Origin: Methylotenera sp.
GTDB lineage: Bacteria; Pseudomonadota; Gammaproteobacteria; Burkholderiales; Methylophilaceae
Assembly: GCA_005791685.1 (NCBI GenBank)
Contig: SXVG01000106.1
Location: 1 to 17,024 of the forward strand
Length of the DNA stretch: 17,024 nucleotides
Direction: 5' to 3'
How positions within the stretch are numbered: position 1 is the stretch's first letter; each line of letters opens with the position of its first letter. The position numbers were made by a program, and so were the translations under genes. Under the pieces are notes generated by a model. It saw nothing but the letters and a program-made list of their open reading frames with translations, did no database searches and had not been told where the DNA came from. Below are positions 5,507 through 12,981 of this stretch, in pieces.

Positions 5507-7165
5507 TTGAAAGCACATCTTACCCAATTACTGGCCACTGCCGCAAAAACTATTGCGCCCGACAGTGCAGATTTAAGCATTTTACTGGAGCGCCCCAAAT
5601 CGGCCGAGCACGGTGATTTTGCCACCAACCTTGCCTTGGTGCTGGCTAAACCGCTCAAACAAAATCCGCGTGCTATCGCCACCCAACTGATTGCGGCCTT
5701 ACCCAGTAGCGACTACATTGCTAAAACCGAAATAGCCGGTGCCGGTTTTATTAATTTCTTTTTAAACGCCCAATCTCAGCAACAGGTGGTCAAAACCATC
5801 CTAAGCGCAGGGGCGCAATACGGGCGTAACGCCAACGGTCAAAAACAAAAAGTCCAAGTGGAATTCGTTTCGGCCAACCCAACCGGTCCATTACACGTGG
5901 GGCATGGCCGCGGCGCGGCGGTGGGTGATTGCCTGGCGCGATTACTGGATGCTAACGGTTGGGACGTGACGCGCGAGTTTTATTATAACGATGCCGGCGC
6001 ACAAATAGACAACCTCACCATCTCAGTCTTAGCCCGTTGCCAAGGCATCTCAACCGACGACGCCCGCTTTCCTGAAAACGGTTACCGCGGCGAATACATC
6101 GCCGACATTGCAGCGGCCTATTTGGCCAAGCAAACCGTGGTGGCAGACGACATGCAAGTGACCGCCAGTGGGGACATCACCGATGAAAACGCGATACGCC
6201 ATTTTGCCGTGGCCTATTTAAGGCACGAGCAAGATTTGGATTTAACCGCCTTTCAAATTAAATTCGATGTGTTCTCACTAGAGAGTGCGCTGTACGCCGA
6301 GGGCAAGGTTGAACAAACCGTGCAAGCCTTAATCAACAGCGGCCACACCTATGAGCAAGACAACGCGCTGTGGTTAAAAACCACAGATTTTGGTGACGAT
6401 AAAGACCGTGTCATGCGCAAAAGCGAGGGCGGCTACACTTACTTTGTGCCCGATGTGGCTTACCATGCCGAGAAATGGCGGCGTGGTTTTGTGCGGGTCA
6501 TTAACGAGCAGGGCGCCGATCACCACAGCACCATCACCCGCGTGCGTGCCGGCTTACAAGCTTTGAATGCTGGCATTCCTGCTGGCTGGCCAGATTACGT
6601 GTTACACCAAATGGTCACCGTCATGCGTGCTGGCGAAGAGGTCAAGCTGTCTAAACGCGCCGGCAGTTATGTGACCTTACGCGACCTCATAGAAGAAGTG
6701 GGTTGCGATGCCACGCGTTATTTCTTAGCGGCACGGCGCTCCGATTCGCAATTGGTGTTTGATATCGATTTAGCCCGCGCCCAAACCAACGACAACCCGG
6801 TGTTTTACATACAGTATGCGCACGCCCGTATTTGCAGCGTGTTAGCGCAATGGGCCGGCAAGGTGGCCGATTTAAAAAATGCCGATTTGGCCCCACTCAC
6901 GCAGCCGCATGAAATTGCCCTGCTGCAAAGACTAAGCAGCTACCCTGAAACCGTGGCCGATGCGGCCAGCGATTTAGCCCCGCACGTGATTGCCAATTAC
7001 TTAAAAGAATTGGCCAGTGAATTACACAGCTATTACAACGAATATAAGTTTTTAATTGAAGATGAAGCGGTTAAAATAGCCCGCTTAAGCTTAATTAGCG
7101 CCACCCAACAAGTGCTTAAAAATGGCTTGTATTTACTCGGCGTCAGCGCCCCAGAGAAGATGTAA
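5507..7165 (+). CDS. argS: Arginyl-tRNA synthetase
   Basis: Class I synthetase that charges tRNA-Arg. 552 residues, a little shorter than the common 560-590. The N-terminal additional domain starts KAHLTQLL. The ANPTGPLHVGHGRGAAVGD stretch holds the HIGH-type HVGH at 130-133, and VKLSKR at 379-384 is the degenerate KMSKS loop usual for ArgRS. The end contains the anticodon-binding helical domain with a Tyr-rich SELHSYYNEYKFL near 505-517. The start is TTG (5507): an in-frame TAA lies five codons upstream and there is no ATG between. No good Shine-Dalgarno is visible, so the exact start is less certain than the gene. The SPOR-domain gene follows after 12 nt in the same direction. Confidence 0.96.
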   Translation: MKAHLTQLLATAAKTIAPDSADLSILLERPKSAEHGDFATNLALVLAKPLKQNPRAIATQLIAALPSSDYIAKTEIAGAGFINFFLNAQSQQQVVKTILSAGAQYGRNANGQKQKVQVEFVSANPTGPLHVGHGRGAAVGDCLARLLDANGWDVTREFYYNDAGAQIDNLTISVLARCQGISTDDARFPENGYRGEYIADIAAAYLAKQTVVADDMQVTASGDITDENAIRHFAVAYLRHEQDLDLTAFQIKFDVFSLESALYAEGKVEQTVQALINSGHTYEQDNALWLKTTDFGDDKDRVMRKSEGGYTYFVPDVAYHAEKWRRGFVRVINEQGADHHSTITRVRAGLQALNAGIPAGWPDYVLHQMVTVMRAGEEVKLSKRAGSYVTLRDLIEEVGCDATRYFLAARRSDSQLVFDIDLARAQTNDNPVFYIQYAHARICSVLAQWAGKVADLKNADLAPLTQPHEIALLQRLSSYPETVADAASDLAPHVIANYLKELASELHSYYNEYKFLIEDEAVKIARLSLISATQQVLKNGLYLLGVSAPEKM

Positions 7166-7177
7166 GGATTGAAATTA

Positions 7178-7801
7178 ATGATGAGCAGAGATTACAAACC
7201 CAGCCCAGAGCGATCAAAAAGCACCAACAAAGGCAATCCGCTGTTTACCGGCTTGCTTATTGGCGTACTGATGGGGGTGGCCGCTTCATTGGGCGTAGTT
7301 ATGTTTATTAAAGGCGGCGATAGCCCATTTGCTAAGCAAACCAGCAGCGAAGTAACCAAATCTGTTTCTCAAAAGATGCAAGAACAAGCCAATGCCGAGC
7401 AAGCCAATACGGACAACAACGCAGCCGCCGAAGTGAATGCGGACAATGCCGAAACGCGCTTCGATTTTTATACCATATTGCCTGGTAGCGAAAGCAAAGT
7501 GAGCGCAGAAGAAGAAATTAAAATTAAAGAAGAAACGCCGGAACCGGCCCTACAAATCAGTTATTATTTACAAGTCGGCGCCTTTCAAACCGGTGAAGAA
7601 GCCGACAACATGAAAGCCAAATTAGCCCTACAAGGCTTTGAATCGGTAGTGCAAACCGCCACCACCGCAGACAAAGCCATTTGGCATCGGGTGCGTGTTG
7701 GGCCGCTGAGCAATTTGGATCAAATCAATAAAACAAAAAATGATTTGCTTAAAAATGGCTTTAAAGCCGATTTAATTAAAGTGAATCTCGACAACCAATA
7801 A
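7178..7801 (+). CDS. SPOR-domain, FtsN-like single-pass membrane protein
   Basis: 207 residues from the ATG at 7178. AAGGA (7164-7168) overlaps the argS stop and sits 9 nt from this ATG; a TTG further up would have no spacing, and the next ATG at 7181 is also possible. The layout is a short basic cytoplasmic tail, one membrane helix at about 23-46 (GLLIGVLMGVAASLGVVMFI), an Ala/Glu/Asn-rich linker, the FDFYTILPG motif near residue 95 that I recall in betaproteobacterial proteins of this locus, and a C-terminal SPOR domain (YYLQVGAFQTGEEADNMKAK onwards). SPOR domains bind denuded septal peptidoglycan, so a cell-division role like that of FtsN is likely. It could be any SPOR protein; a named assignment is not justified. 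Confidence 0.85.
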   Translation: MMSRDYKPSPERSKSTNKGNPLFTGLLIGVLMGVAASLGVVMFIKGGDSPFAKQTSSEVTKSVSQKMQEQANAEQANTDNNAAAEVNADNAETRFDFYTILPGSESKVSAEEEIKIKEETPEPALQISYYLQVGAFQTGEEADNMKAKLALQGFESVVQTATTADKAIWHRVRVGPLSNLDQINKTKNDLLKNGFKADLIKVNLDNQ

Positions 7802-7969
7802 ACTGTTTTTTAGTTAGGCGTCAGCCTAAGCGGTGGTCATACGTTGTAGTAATCAATAGTCAGATTGACTTGACGGATTTTAATCCGCCCTTGATTTTAC
7901 TGTACAAGAAAATCCAACAAGCAGTCTTGGATCATTAAAATTTAAAAACCATGTATAAGGAATAGAACC
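7802..7969. other. Intergenic region upstream of dsbA
   Basis: 168 bp without a gene. It holds two inverted repeats: TTAGGC-GTCA-GCCTAA (7814-7829), which has a T run before it instead of after it and so is not a standard terminator, and CGGATT-TT-AATCCG (7874-7887). TTGACT/TTGACG at 7865-7875 could be -35 elements, but no good -10 lies at the right distance. The dsbA ribosome site is AAGGAA at 7957-7962. Confidence 0.4.
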
Positions 7970-8611
7970 ATGAAAAAATTGTTGAGTGGCCTCATGTTAT
8001 TAGCCTCCTTCCAAGTGTTGGCGGCCGACCCACAAATCGGCAGAGAATTCGATAAAACAGCGCAAGTGATTGCCACTGAAAATCCCAGCAAAATTGAAGT
8101 CACCGAGGTGTTTTGGTACGGCTGCATACACTGCTATCAAATGGACCCTTTGCTTAATGATTGGGTAAAAAAACTACCGGCGGACGTGTCGTTTAAACGC
8201 ATGCCTGGCTTACCTCAACCCACTTGGGCGCCGATGGCAAAAGCCTTTTATGCCATGGAAGATTTAAAACTGACGGACAAATTACACAGCGCATTATTTG
8301 ATGCCATCAACAAAGAGAAATCGCTTAACCCTACTAACGAAGCAGCCGCCATAGACTGGATTGCTAAAAAAAGTGGTTTAGACAAAGCCAAAGTAGAAGC
8401 CTCTTTTAAATCGTTTTCTATGAACAATAAACTTAACCAAGCCGCCCAATACTTCCGTTCCAGTGGCGCAACCGGTGTGCCCAGCTTGGTCATAGACGGT
8501 CGCTTTATTACGTCCAGCACCATGGCCGGCGGCAACCCAGCGGCCCTTAAAACAGCCGACTACATCATTACCAACATCCGTGCGGATAAAGCCAACGCTG
8601 CAAAAAAATAA
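7970..8611 (+). CDS. dsbA: Periplasmic thiol:disulfide oxidoreductase DsbA
   Basis: Introduces disulfide bonds into exported proteins. 213 residues with a clear signal peptide (MKKLLSGLMLLASFQVLA, cleavage near residue 18-19). The mature protein has the thioredoxin-fold opening VTEVFWYGCIHCYQMDP with active-site cysteines 52 and 55, a helical insert, and the cis-proline loop GATGVPSLVIDG (P171). The active site reads CIHC, where E. coli DsbA has CPHC; the residues between the cysteines tune redox potential, so this may be a somewhat different oxidant. A good ribosome site (AAGGAA, 7-nt gap) fixes the start. It ends just before a strong terminator. The neighbour order argS-SPOR-dsbA-SDR fits a betaproteobacterial chromosome. 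Confidence 0.95.
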   Translation: MKKLLSGLMLLASFQVLAADPQIGREFDKTAQVIATENPSKIEVTEVFWYGCIHCYQMDPLLNDWVKKLPADVSFKRMPGLPQPTWAPMAKAFYAMEDLKLTDKLHSALFDAINKEKSLNPTNEAAAIDWIAKKSGLDKAKVEASFKSFSMNNKLNQAAQYFRSSGATGVPSLVIDGRFITSSTMAGGNPAALKTADYIITNIRADKANAAKK

Positions 8612-8627
8612 AAGCACGCAACTAAAC

Positions 8628-8665
8628 AAAAACCGTTTTTACAGAAATGTAGAAACGGTTTTTTT
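8628..8665 (+). terminator. Intrinsic terminator after dsbA
   Basis: A 16-bp stem (left arm begins AAAAACCGTTT, with one T-G wobble) closed by a GAAA tetraloop at 8644-8647 and followed by a run of seven T (8659-8665, overlapping the stem base). It begins 17 nt after the dsbA stop. The A-rich left side could also serve the opposite strand. Confidence 0.92.
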
Positions 8666-8713
8666 ACCGCTATACTCTACGCCATCGGACTTAACTCTAA
8701 AAAGGCAGACCGC

Positions 8714-9505
8714 ATGAAAGTCTTCATTACCGGCGCATCCAGCGGCATAGGTGCCGCACTGGCAAGCGCTTACGCAAAACAATATAAAAGTTATGAAGTG
8801 ACAATAGGCCTGGCTGCCAGGCGTAGTGAGCACTTACAAAATCTGAAAACATTGCTGGAGCAAAACCCTAAAATTCGCTGCCGCATCTACCCCTTAGACG
8901 TGCGCGACCACCGTGCACTGGCATTAGCCGCTGGCGATTTTATTGAACATGCGGGTGCACCGGATGTGGTCATCGCCTGCGCGGGAGTGAGCCGCGGCAC
9001 CTTAACCGAACACCAAGAAGACATTGCCGCTTTTCAGGCGGTAATCGACATCAATGTGATGGGCATGGTGCATACCTTTCAACCTTTCATCACGGCCATG
9101 CGCAAAGCAGGTAGCGGTCAACTGGTCGGCATAGCCAGTGTAGCTGGCATACGCGGCCTACCCGGCGCCGGCGCTTACAGTGCCAGCAAAGCGGCCGCGA
9201 TCAGTTACTTGGAAAGCTTACGGGTAGAAATGGCGCCCAGCAATATTGCCGTGACCACCATCGCACCTGGCTACATACGCACCCCGATGACCGACGTAAA
9301 TAGTTACAAGATGCCTTTTTTAATGGATGCCGATGTCGCCGCCATGAAGTTTTTAAAAGCCATCGCAAACAAACGCCGCTTTGTCGTTATTCCATGGCAA
9401 ATGGGTTGGCTGGGCCGATTGATGAAATTCATCCCGCCAGCAGTATGGGACTGGGCCATGAAAAAAGCCCCGTATAAACCGAGGCTGGATTGGGATTGGT
9501 TGTAG
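8714..9505 (+). CDS. Short-chain dehydrogenase/reductase
   Basis: 263-residue classical SDR oxidoreductase using NAD(P)H. The cofactor loop TGASSGIG is at 6-13 and LAARR at 33-37, where the Arg pair suggests NADP(H) preference. LDVRDH is at 61-66, the catalytic Asn at 114 (DINVMG), Ser142 (ASVAG), Tyr155 and Lys159 (YSASK), and the PGYIRTPM stretch that closes the active site is at about 189-196. In the usual NNAG motif this protein reads ACAG (88-91), a substitution at the first positions only. The C-terminal 50 residues are hydrophobic and Trp-rich, which could aid membrane or lipid contact. AAAGG at 8701-8705 supports the ATG. It stands alone between a terminator and a repeat region; the substrate is unknown. 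Confidence 0.9.
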   Translation: MKVFITGASSGIGAALASAYAKQYKSYEVTIGLAARRSEHLQNLKTLLEQNPKIRCRIYPLDVRDHRALALAAGDFIEHAGAPDVVIACAGVSRGTLTEHQEDIAAFQAVIDINVMGMVHTFQPFITAMRKAGSGQLVGIASVAGIRGLPGAGAYSASKAAAISYLESLRVEMAPSNIAVTTIAPGYIRTPMTDVNSYKMPFLMDADVAAMKFLKAIANKRRFVVIPWQMGWLGRLMKFIPPAVWDWAMKKAPYKPRLDWDWL

Positions 9506-9520
9506 TGTACTAAAACCCGG

Positions 9521-9649
9521 TTTACCACAGAGACACGGAGACACAGAGAAGGTCAAAAACTTGAACGTAGGTCGGGATTTATCCCGACAAGCACCGTTCT
9601 TATCGGCCTAAACGCCGACCTACAAAATCGTGATTTTCTCTGTGGTAAA
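9521..9649. mobile_element. Nested inverted-repeat element (MITE-like)
   Basis: 129 bp bounded by a perfect 13-bp inverted repeat, TTTACCACAGAGA at 9521-9533 and its complement at 9637-9649. Inside the left end the 8-bp unit GAGACACR is repeated (9530-9549). The centre is a REP-like doublet (separate entry). It has no coding capacity. I see no target-site duplication, so transposition is inferred only from form. Elements starting CCACAGAGACAC are common in proteobacterial intergenic regions. Confidence 0.65.
9567..9623. repeat. REP-like doublet (two inverted copies)
   Basis: Two copies of a 25-nt REP-like unit face each other: plus strand from 9567 and minus strand from 9623, both opening GTAGGTCGG. 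Each folds into its own hairpin: GTCGGGA-TTTA-TCCCGAC (9571-9588) and TCGGC-CTAAAC-GCCGA (9603-9618). The copies differ at five positions, including a compensating G-C to C-G swap in the stem, which suggests the fold is kept. Confidence 0.7.
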
Positions 9650-9659
9650 GATTGGGCAT

Positions 9660-9713
9660 TTAACGAGCAATCGGTTTATAGCGCAAACGTTTCGGTTTAG
9701 CGCCTTTGGCGCC
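9660..9713 (-). pseudogene. Displaced second copy of the ettA 3' end
   Basis: The minus strand encodes GAKGAKPKRLRYKPIAR and a TAA stop, almost the same as the EttA C-terminus (EEGAKPKRLRYKPITR). The core 9670-9706 matches 9817-9853 over 37 nt with two differences, both silent in the ettA frame. It has no start codon or ribosome site of its own. It is best read as the relic of an ettA 3' end left by insertion or recombination; a simple local duplication is the alternative. Confidence 0.7.
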
Positions 9714-9806
9714 GGACTTGCCGCAGCTCTTTGCGGCATAGTGACGGCGGACATGCCCGCACGGGTACAGAAGGCGTTGTGATTTAACTTAAGCCACTTT
9801 TCCAAA

Positions 9807-11471
9807 CTACCGTGTTATCGGTTTGTAGCGCAAGCGTTTCGGTTTAGCGCCTTCTTCACCCAAGCGCTTGCGTTTATCGGCTTCGTATTCCTGGTAATTG
9901 CCGTTAAAGAAGGTCCATTGTGAATCGCCTTCTGCGGCCAAGATATGCGTGGCAATCCGGTCCAAAAACCACCGATCATGCGAGATCACCAGCACGCAGC
10001 CAGCAAACTCCAACAAGGCATCTTCTAGCGCACGCAAGGTTTCCACGTCCAAGTCATTGGACGGCTCATCGAGCAACAAGACATTGCCGCCAGATATAAG
10101 CGTTTTGGCTAAATGCAAACGACCACGCTCACCGCCGGAGAGTTGCCCGACAATTTTTTGCTGGTCGCCACCTTTAAAATTAAAGCGACCTATGTAGGCA
10201 CGCGATGGCGTTTCGTAACGGCCGACGGTTAGGATGTCTGAGCCACCGGATATTTCATCAAACACGGTTTTAGCATCGCTTAAGGCATCGCGACTTTGAT
10301 CGACATAAGCCATTTTGACCGTGCTGCCTATTTTCACTTCGCCGCTGTCTGGCTGCTCTTTGCCGGTAATCATTCTAAACAAAGTGGATTTACCCGCGCC
10401 GTTAGGGCCTATGATGCCGACGATGGCACCCGCTGGCACGCTAAAGCTTAGCTTGTCCATCAAGAGGCGGTCTTTAAAGGCTTTGCTTACGCCATTAAAT
10501 TCAATGACTTGGTCACCCAAACGCTCGCCCGCTGGAATAAAAATCTCCTGCGTTTCATTGCGTTTTTGGTATTCCGCATTGGCCATTTCTTCATAACGGG
10601 CTAAGCGTGATTTGCTCTTGGCTTGTCGCGCTTTAGGGTTTTGTCGCACCCATTCCAACTCGGTATTAAGCGCTTTACGACGGGACGATTCTTGCGATTC
10701 TTCCAAGGCCAAACGCGCTTGTTTTTGATCCAACCAACTCGAGTAATTGCCTTTCCAGGGGATGCCGTGGCCACGGTCTAATTCCAATATCCATTCGGCG
10801 GCGTTATCTAGGAAATACCTATCGTGCGTCACCGCCACCACCGTGCCCGGGAAGCGCACTAGGAACTGTTCTAGCCACTCCACCGATTCCGCATCCAAAT
10901 GGTTGGTGGGCTCATCCAACAACAACATATCGGGTTTAGACAGCAGTAATTTGCACAAGGCCACACGGCGCTTTTCACCACCGGATAAGGGGCCAATTTT
11001 TGCGTCCCAAGGCGGTAAACGCAGCGCGTCAGCGGCTATGTCCAATTGCGTGGTCAGATCGCTACCACTGGCAGCAATGATGTTTTCCCACTTGGCTTGC
11101 TCTTCCGCGAGCTTATCAAAGTCGGCATCCGGTTCGGCATAAGCCGCGTACACCGCTTCTAGCTTGGCCTGTGCTTCCATCACCTCGCCCATGCCCGACT
11201 CCACTTCTTCACGCACGGTTTTATCGGCATCCAATTGTGGCTCTTGCGGCAAATAGCCTATGGTCATATTTGGCTGCCACTGCACTTCGCCCTCAAACTC
11301 TTTGTCCACCCCGGCCATAATGCGCAGCACGGTCGATTTACCCGAGCCGTTTAAACCGAGCAAGCCTATCTTGGCGCCCGGGAAAAAAGACAAAGAAATG
11401 TCTTTAATGATGGTCTTTTTGGGCGGAACTATTTTGCTCACACGGAGCATGGACATTACGTATTGAGCCAT
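9807..11471 (-). CDS. ettA: Energy-dependent translational throttle protein EttA (ABC-F ATPase)
   Basis: Ribosome-associated ABC-F ATPase that binds the E site and gates the first peptide bond according to the ATP/ADP ratio. 554 residues, normal length, no membrane domain. The first cassette has Walker A GLNGSGKS at 39-46, signature LSGGEKRR at 162-169 and DEPTNHLD at 186-193. A charged linker at about 245-300 (ESQESSRRKALNTELEWVRQ and onward) is the P-site-tRNA interaction motif. The second cassette has GPNGAGKS at 355-362, LSGGERGR at 444-451 and DEPSNDLD at 468-475. The tail KPKRLRYKPITR is also found as a displaced relic downstream at 9660-9713. The start codon has no clear Shine-Dalgarno. 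It is divergent from yaeQ. Confidence 0.97.
   Translation of the reverse strand: MAQYVMSMLRVSKIVPPKKTIIKDISLSFFPGAKIGLLGLNGSGKSTVLRIMAGVDKEFEGEVQWQPNMTIGYLPQEPQLDADKTVREEVESGMGEVMEAQAKLEAVYAAYAEPDADFDKLAEEQAKWENIIAASGSDLTTQLDIAADALRLPPWDAKIGPLSGGEKRRVALCKLLLSKPDMLLLDEPTNHLDAESVEWLEQFLVRFPGTVVAVTHDRYFLDNAAEWILELDRGHGIPWKGNYSSWLDQKQARLALEESQESSRRKALNTELEWVRQNPKARQAKSKSRLARYEEMANAEYQKRNETQEIFIPAGERLGDQVIEFNGVSKAFKDRLLMDKLSFSVPAGAIVGIIGPNGAGKSTLFRMITGKEQPDSGEVKIGSTVKMAYVDQSRDALSDAKTVFDEISGGSDILTVGRYETPSRAYIGRFNFKGGDQQKIVGQLSGGERGRLHLAKTLISGGNVLLLDEPSNDLDVETLRALEDALLEFAGCVLVISHDRWFLDRIATHILAAEGDSQWTFFNGNYQEYEADKRKRLGEEGAKPKRLRYKPITR
9817..9853 (-). repeat. Functional ettA tail, partner of the 9670-9706 repeat
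   Basis: 37-nt direct repeat at a period of 147 bp, matching 9670-9706 except at two third-codon positions. The DNA between the copies (9707-9816) includes hairpins CCGCA/TGCGG (9721-9736) and GCGCC/GGCGC (9700-9712) and is otherwise unrecognised. Confidence 0.75.
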
Positions 11472-11569
11472 GGTGGTTTTATGTCAATTTAAAAAACGAC
11501 AGCTTAACAGAAAGCCAGCTTACTTGCTCGTCAGCTACAATGGCCAACATGCCAAACCGACAAACTGGG

Positions 11570-11575
11570 TATAAT
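11570..11575 (+). promoter_or_regulatory. -10 box of yaeQ
   Basis: A perfect TATAAT preceded by GGG; the -35 region is poor. Transcription would start near 11582, about 19 nt before the ATG at 11601. An in-frame ATG at 11574 lies inside this -10 and so is unlikely to be the start. Confidence 0.6.
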
Positions 11576-11600
11576 GCAGCAACAACAAAAGGCACTGGCT

Positions 11601-12146
11601 ATGGCAATCAAATCCACCATTTATAAAATCGATCTGCAAGTCTCCGACATGGATCGCCATTATTACCAGCAACACAATTTAACGCTGGCCAAACACCCGT
11701 CCGAAACCGATGAGCGGGTCATGGTCAGGCTGCTGGCATTTGCCCTTTACGCTAACGAGGCCTTGATTTTCGGCAAAGGCTTAAGTGACGAAGAAGAACC
11801 GGATTTATGGCAAAAAGACCTGACCGGCGCGATAGATTTATGGATAGACGTGGGCTTGCCCTCCGAGCGCGACATACGCAAAGCGGCAGGCCGATCAAAA
11901 CAAGTGGTGGTGGTGCTTTATGGCGGGCGCGTGGCCGATATGTGGTGGGCCAGCAACAGCAAAGCCTTACTCAAAACCAACAACCTAACGGTGATTAATT
12001 TACCCGAAACCAAAGAACTGGCTGCCATCGCCCAACGAGGCTTAAACATCAGCTGCACCCTGCAAGACGGTCAAATCATGCTAGGCCATGACGACGGCAG
12101 TTTGGATATCGTGCCGGTGATACTAAAGTCGGCCAGCGCCTACTAA
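11601..12146 (+). CDS. yaeQ: YaeQ family protein
   Basis: 181 residues from the ATG at 11601, the usual YaeQ length. The start is chosen because MAIKSTIYKIDLQVSDMDRH is the family N-terminus, AAAAGG lies about 8 nt upstream, and the earlier in-frame ATG overlaps the -10 box. YaeQ proteins have a PD-(D/E)XK nuclease-like fold, were first noticed in E. coli as suppressors of haemolysin loss in rfaH mutants, and have no settled biochemical function. Conserved stretches visible are HPSETDERVMVRLLAFAL at about 32-49, the acidic LSDEEEPDLWQKD at about 61-73, WIDVGLPSERDIRKA at 81-95 and VVLYGGR around 103-109. It is divergent from ettA and convergent with higBA. Confidence 0.9.
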   Translation: MAIKSTIYKIDLQVSDMDRHYYQQHNLTLAKHPSETDERVMVRLLAFALYANEALIFGKGLSDEEEPDLWQKDLTGAIDLWIDVGLPSERDIRKAAGRSKQVVVVLYGGRVADMWWASNSKALLKTNNLTVINLPETKELAAIAQRGLNISCTLQDGQIMLGHDDGSLDIVPVILKSASAY

Positions 12147-12255
12147 GCTTTATTCAACCGGAACGGAATGGGCTGGCTGGAAGGGGTAATTATGAAACTC
12201 ATCTTTCGACCATCCCTCCGGGTTTTTTAGATTGTAAAGCTGAGACATAGAGGTC
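12147..12255. other. yaeQ-higA convergent spacer with a hairpin
   Basis: It contains an inverted repeat TGAGAC-ATAGAG-GTCTCA at 12241-12258 that includes the higA stop codon but lacks a T run on the minus strand. On the plus strand, CCC-TCC-GGG followed by TTTTTT (12213-12227) could be a weak terminator for yaeQ. A 12-codon reading frame at 12192-12230 with an AAGGGG site is noted but not called a gene. Confidence 0.4.
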
Positions 12256-12669
12256 TCATACTCGGCGCATATTCACAATATCAGCTTTCCGATTCACTGC
12301 GCTAGCTCGACTAGGTCTAATGAGACACTCAGCAGGAATACCCAAACTAGAATTGAGTTTCCTGATCATGCCTATCGTCAAAGATCTTTTCCCATTAAGC
12401 ACTTCATAAACTCGATTGATCTGCCCAATCATTGGTTGGAGGTCTCTTGGCACCATACCTAATTGTTCCATGCGGAAATTAATTGCCTCAATTGGATCTG
12501 GCAGATCAACTGGGAATGCCTTAGCTTCGTAAGCATCAATCAACGCCAGCATGATTTCAAAGAAGTCACCTTCAGCACTACCTGGCTCAGGCTCATTCTC
12601 AAAGTAAGGCACAACAGCTTTAAGCGCTGCTTTGTAATCTGCTTCATTGTGAATAGGTTTAATGTTCAT
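12256..12669 (-). CDS. higA: HigA-type antitoxin, HTH regulator
   Basis: 137 residues. The start ATG (12669-12667) is chosen over frames extending into higB because MNIKPIHNEADYKAAL is the family opening and GGAG, overlapping the higB stop, sits 7 nt upstream. The N-terminal acidic region (to about residue 55) should contact the toxin. DPIEAINFRMEQLGMVPRDL (58-77) through GKRSLTIGMIRKLNSSLGIP (93-112) is the helix-turn-helix domain of HigA/COG5499-type antitoxins. It binds HigB and should repress the operon at the palindrome upstream of higB. The gene follows higB with a 4-nt gap, toxin first as is typical of hig loci. AT-richer than flanking glmS and yaeQ, suggesting acquisition. Confidence 0.9.
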   Translation of the reverse strand: MNIKPIHNEADYKAALKAVVPYFENEPEPGSAEGDFFEIMLALIDAYEAKAFPVDLPDPIEAINFRMEQLGMVPRDLQPMIGQINRVYEVLNGKRSLTIGMIRKLNSSLGIPAECLIRPSRASAVNRKADIVNMRRV

Positions 12670-12673
12670 TTTA

Positions 12674-12976
12674 TTACTCCATCTCAACGGTGTTAGCGTC
12701 AATCCTGTCATATTCTTCGTGCGTGCCAACAAACTTAATATAGATCGCACCATACTGGTAGGCAACTGCAACGACCAAGCGATAAGTATTCCCTTTAATA
12801 TTAAAAACCACCCTTCGACTTTTTAGAATGCTTGCGCTTTTATATTGCACTTTGATCTCCGAAGGATCTTTCCAGTTAGCTTTCTGAGCTTCACTTAGCC
12901 ATGCCTTTAATGGCTGTTCTGCATCCGTATGGCGCTCATAAAAATCTTTTAGGGTTTTTAGGGAAATTACTTTCAT
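12674..12976 (-). CDS. higB: HigB-type mRNA interferase toxin
   Basis: 100-residue toxin of the HigB/RelE superfamily, cleaving mRNA on the ribosome. The family pattern is complete: MKVISLKTLKDFYERHTDAE at 1-20, PLKAWLSEAQKANWKDPSEI at 22-41, KSASILKSRRVVFNIKGN at 46-63, YRLVVAVAYQYGAIYIKFVG at 65-84 and THEEYDRID at 85-93. The ATG at 12976 is preferred over one at 12994 because that one lies inside the operator spacer and adds six residues not usual in the family. There is no ribosome site before it; the -10 box ends only 5 nt upstream, so the mRNA is probably leaderless. higA follows at a 4-nt gap. The gene looks intact and likely active. Confidence 0.93.
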   Translation of the reverse strand: MKVISLKTLKDFYERHTDAEQPLKAWLSEAQKANWKDPSEIKVQYKSASILKSRRVVFNIKGNTYRLVVAVAYQYGAIYIKFVGTHEEYDRIDANTVEME

Positions 12977-12981
12977 GGAGC

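Noticed and set aside
7814..7829. TTAGGC/GCCTAA hairpin as terminator of the argS-SPOR operon
   Set aside because: The T run lies before the stem on the plus strand and there is none after it.
9620..9805. 61-codon minus-strand frame between ettA and the MITE-like element
   Set aside because: It runs through the ettA tail relic in the wrong frame and through hairpins, so it is a chance frame in repeat DNA.
12192..12230. 12-codon reading frame (MKLIFRPSLRVF) with an AAGGGG site, ending in a T run
   Set aside because: It looks like an attenuator leader peptide, but no plus-strand gene follows it. It is too short to support on its own.
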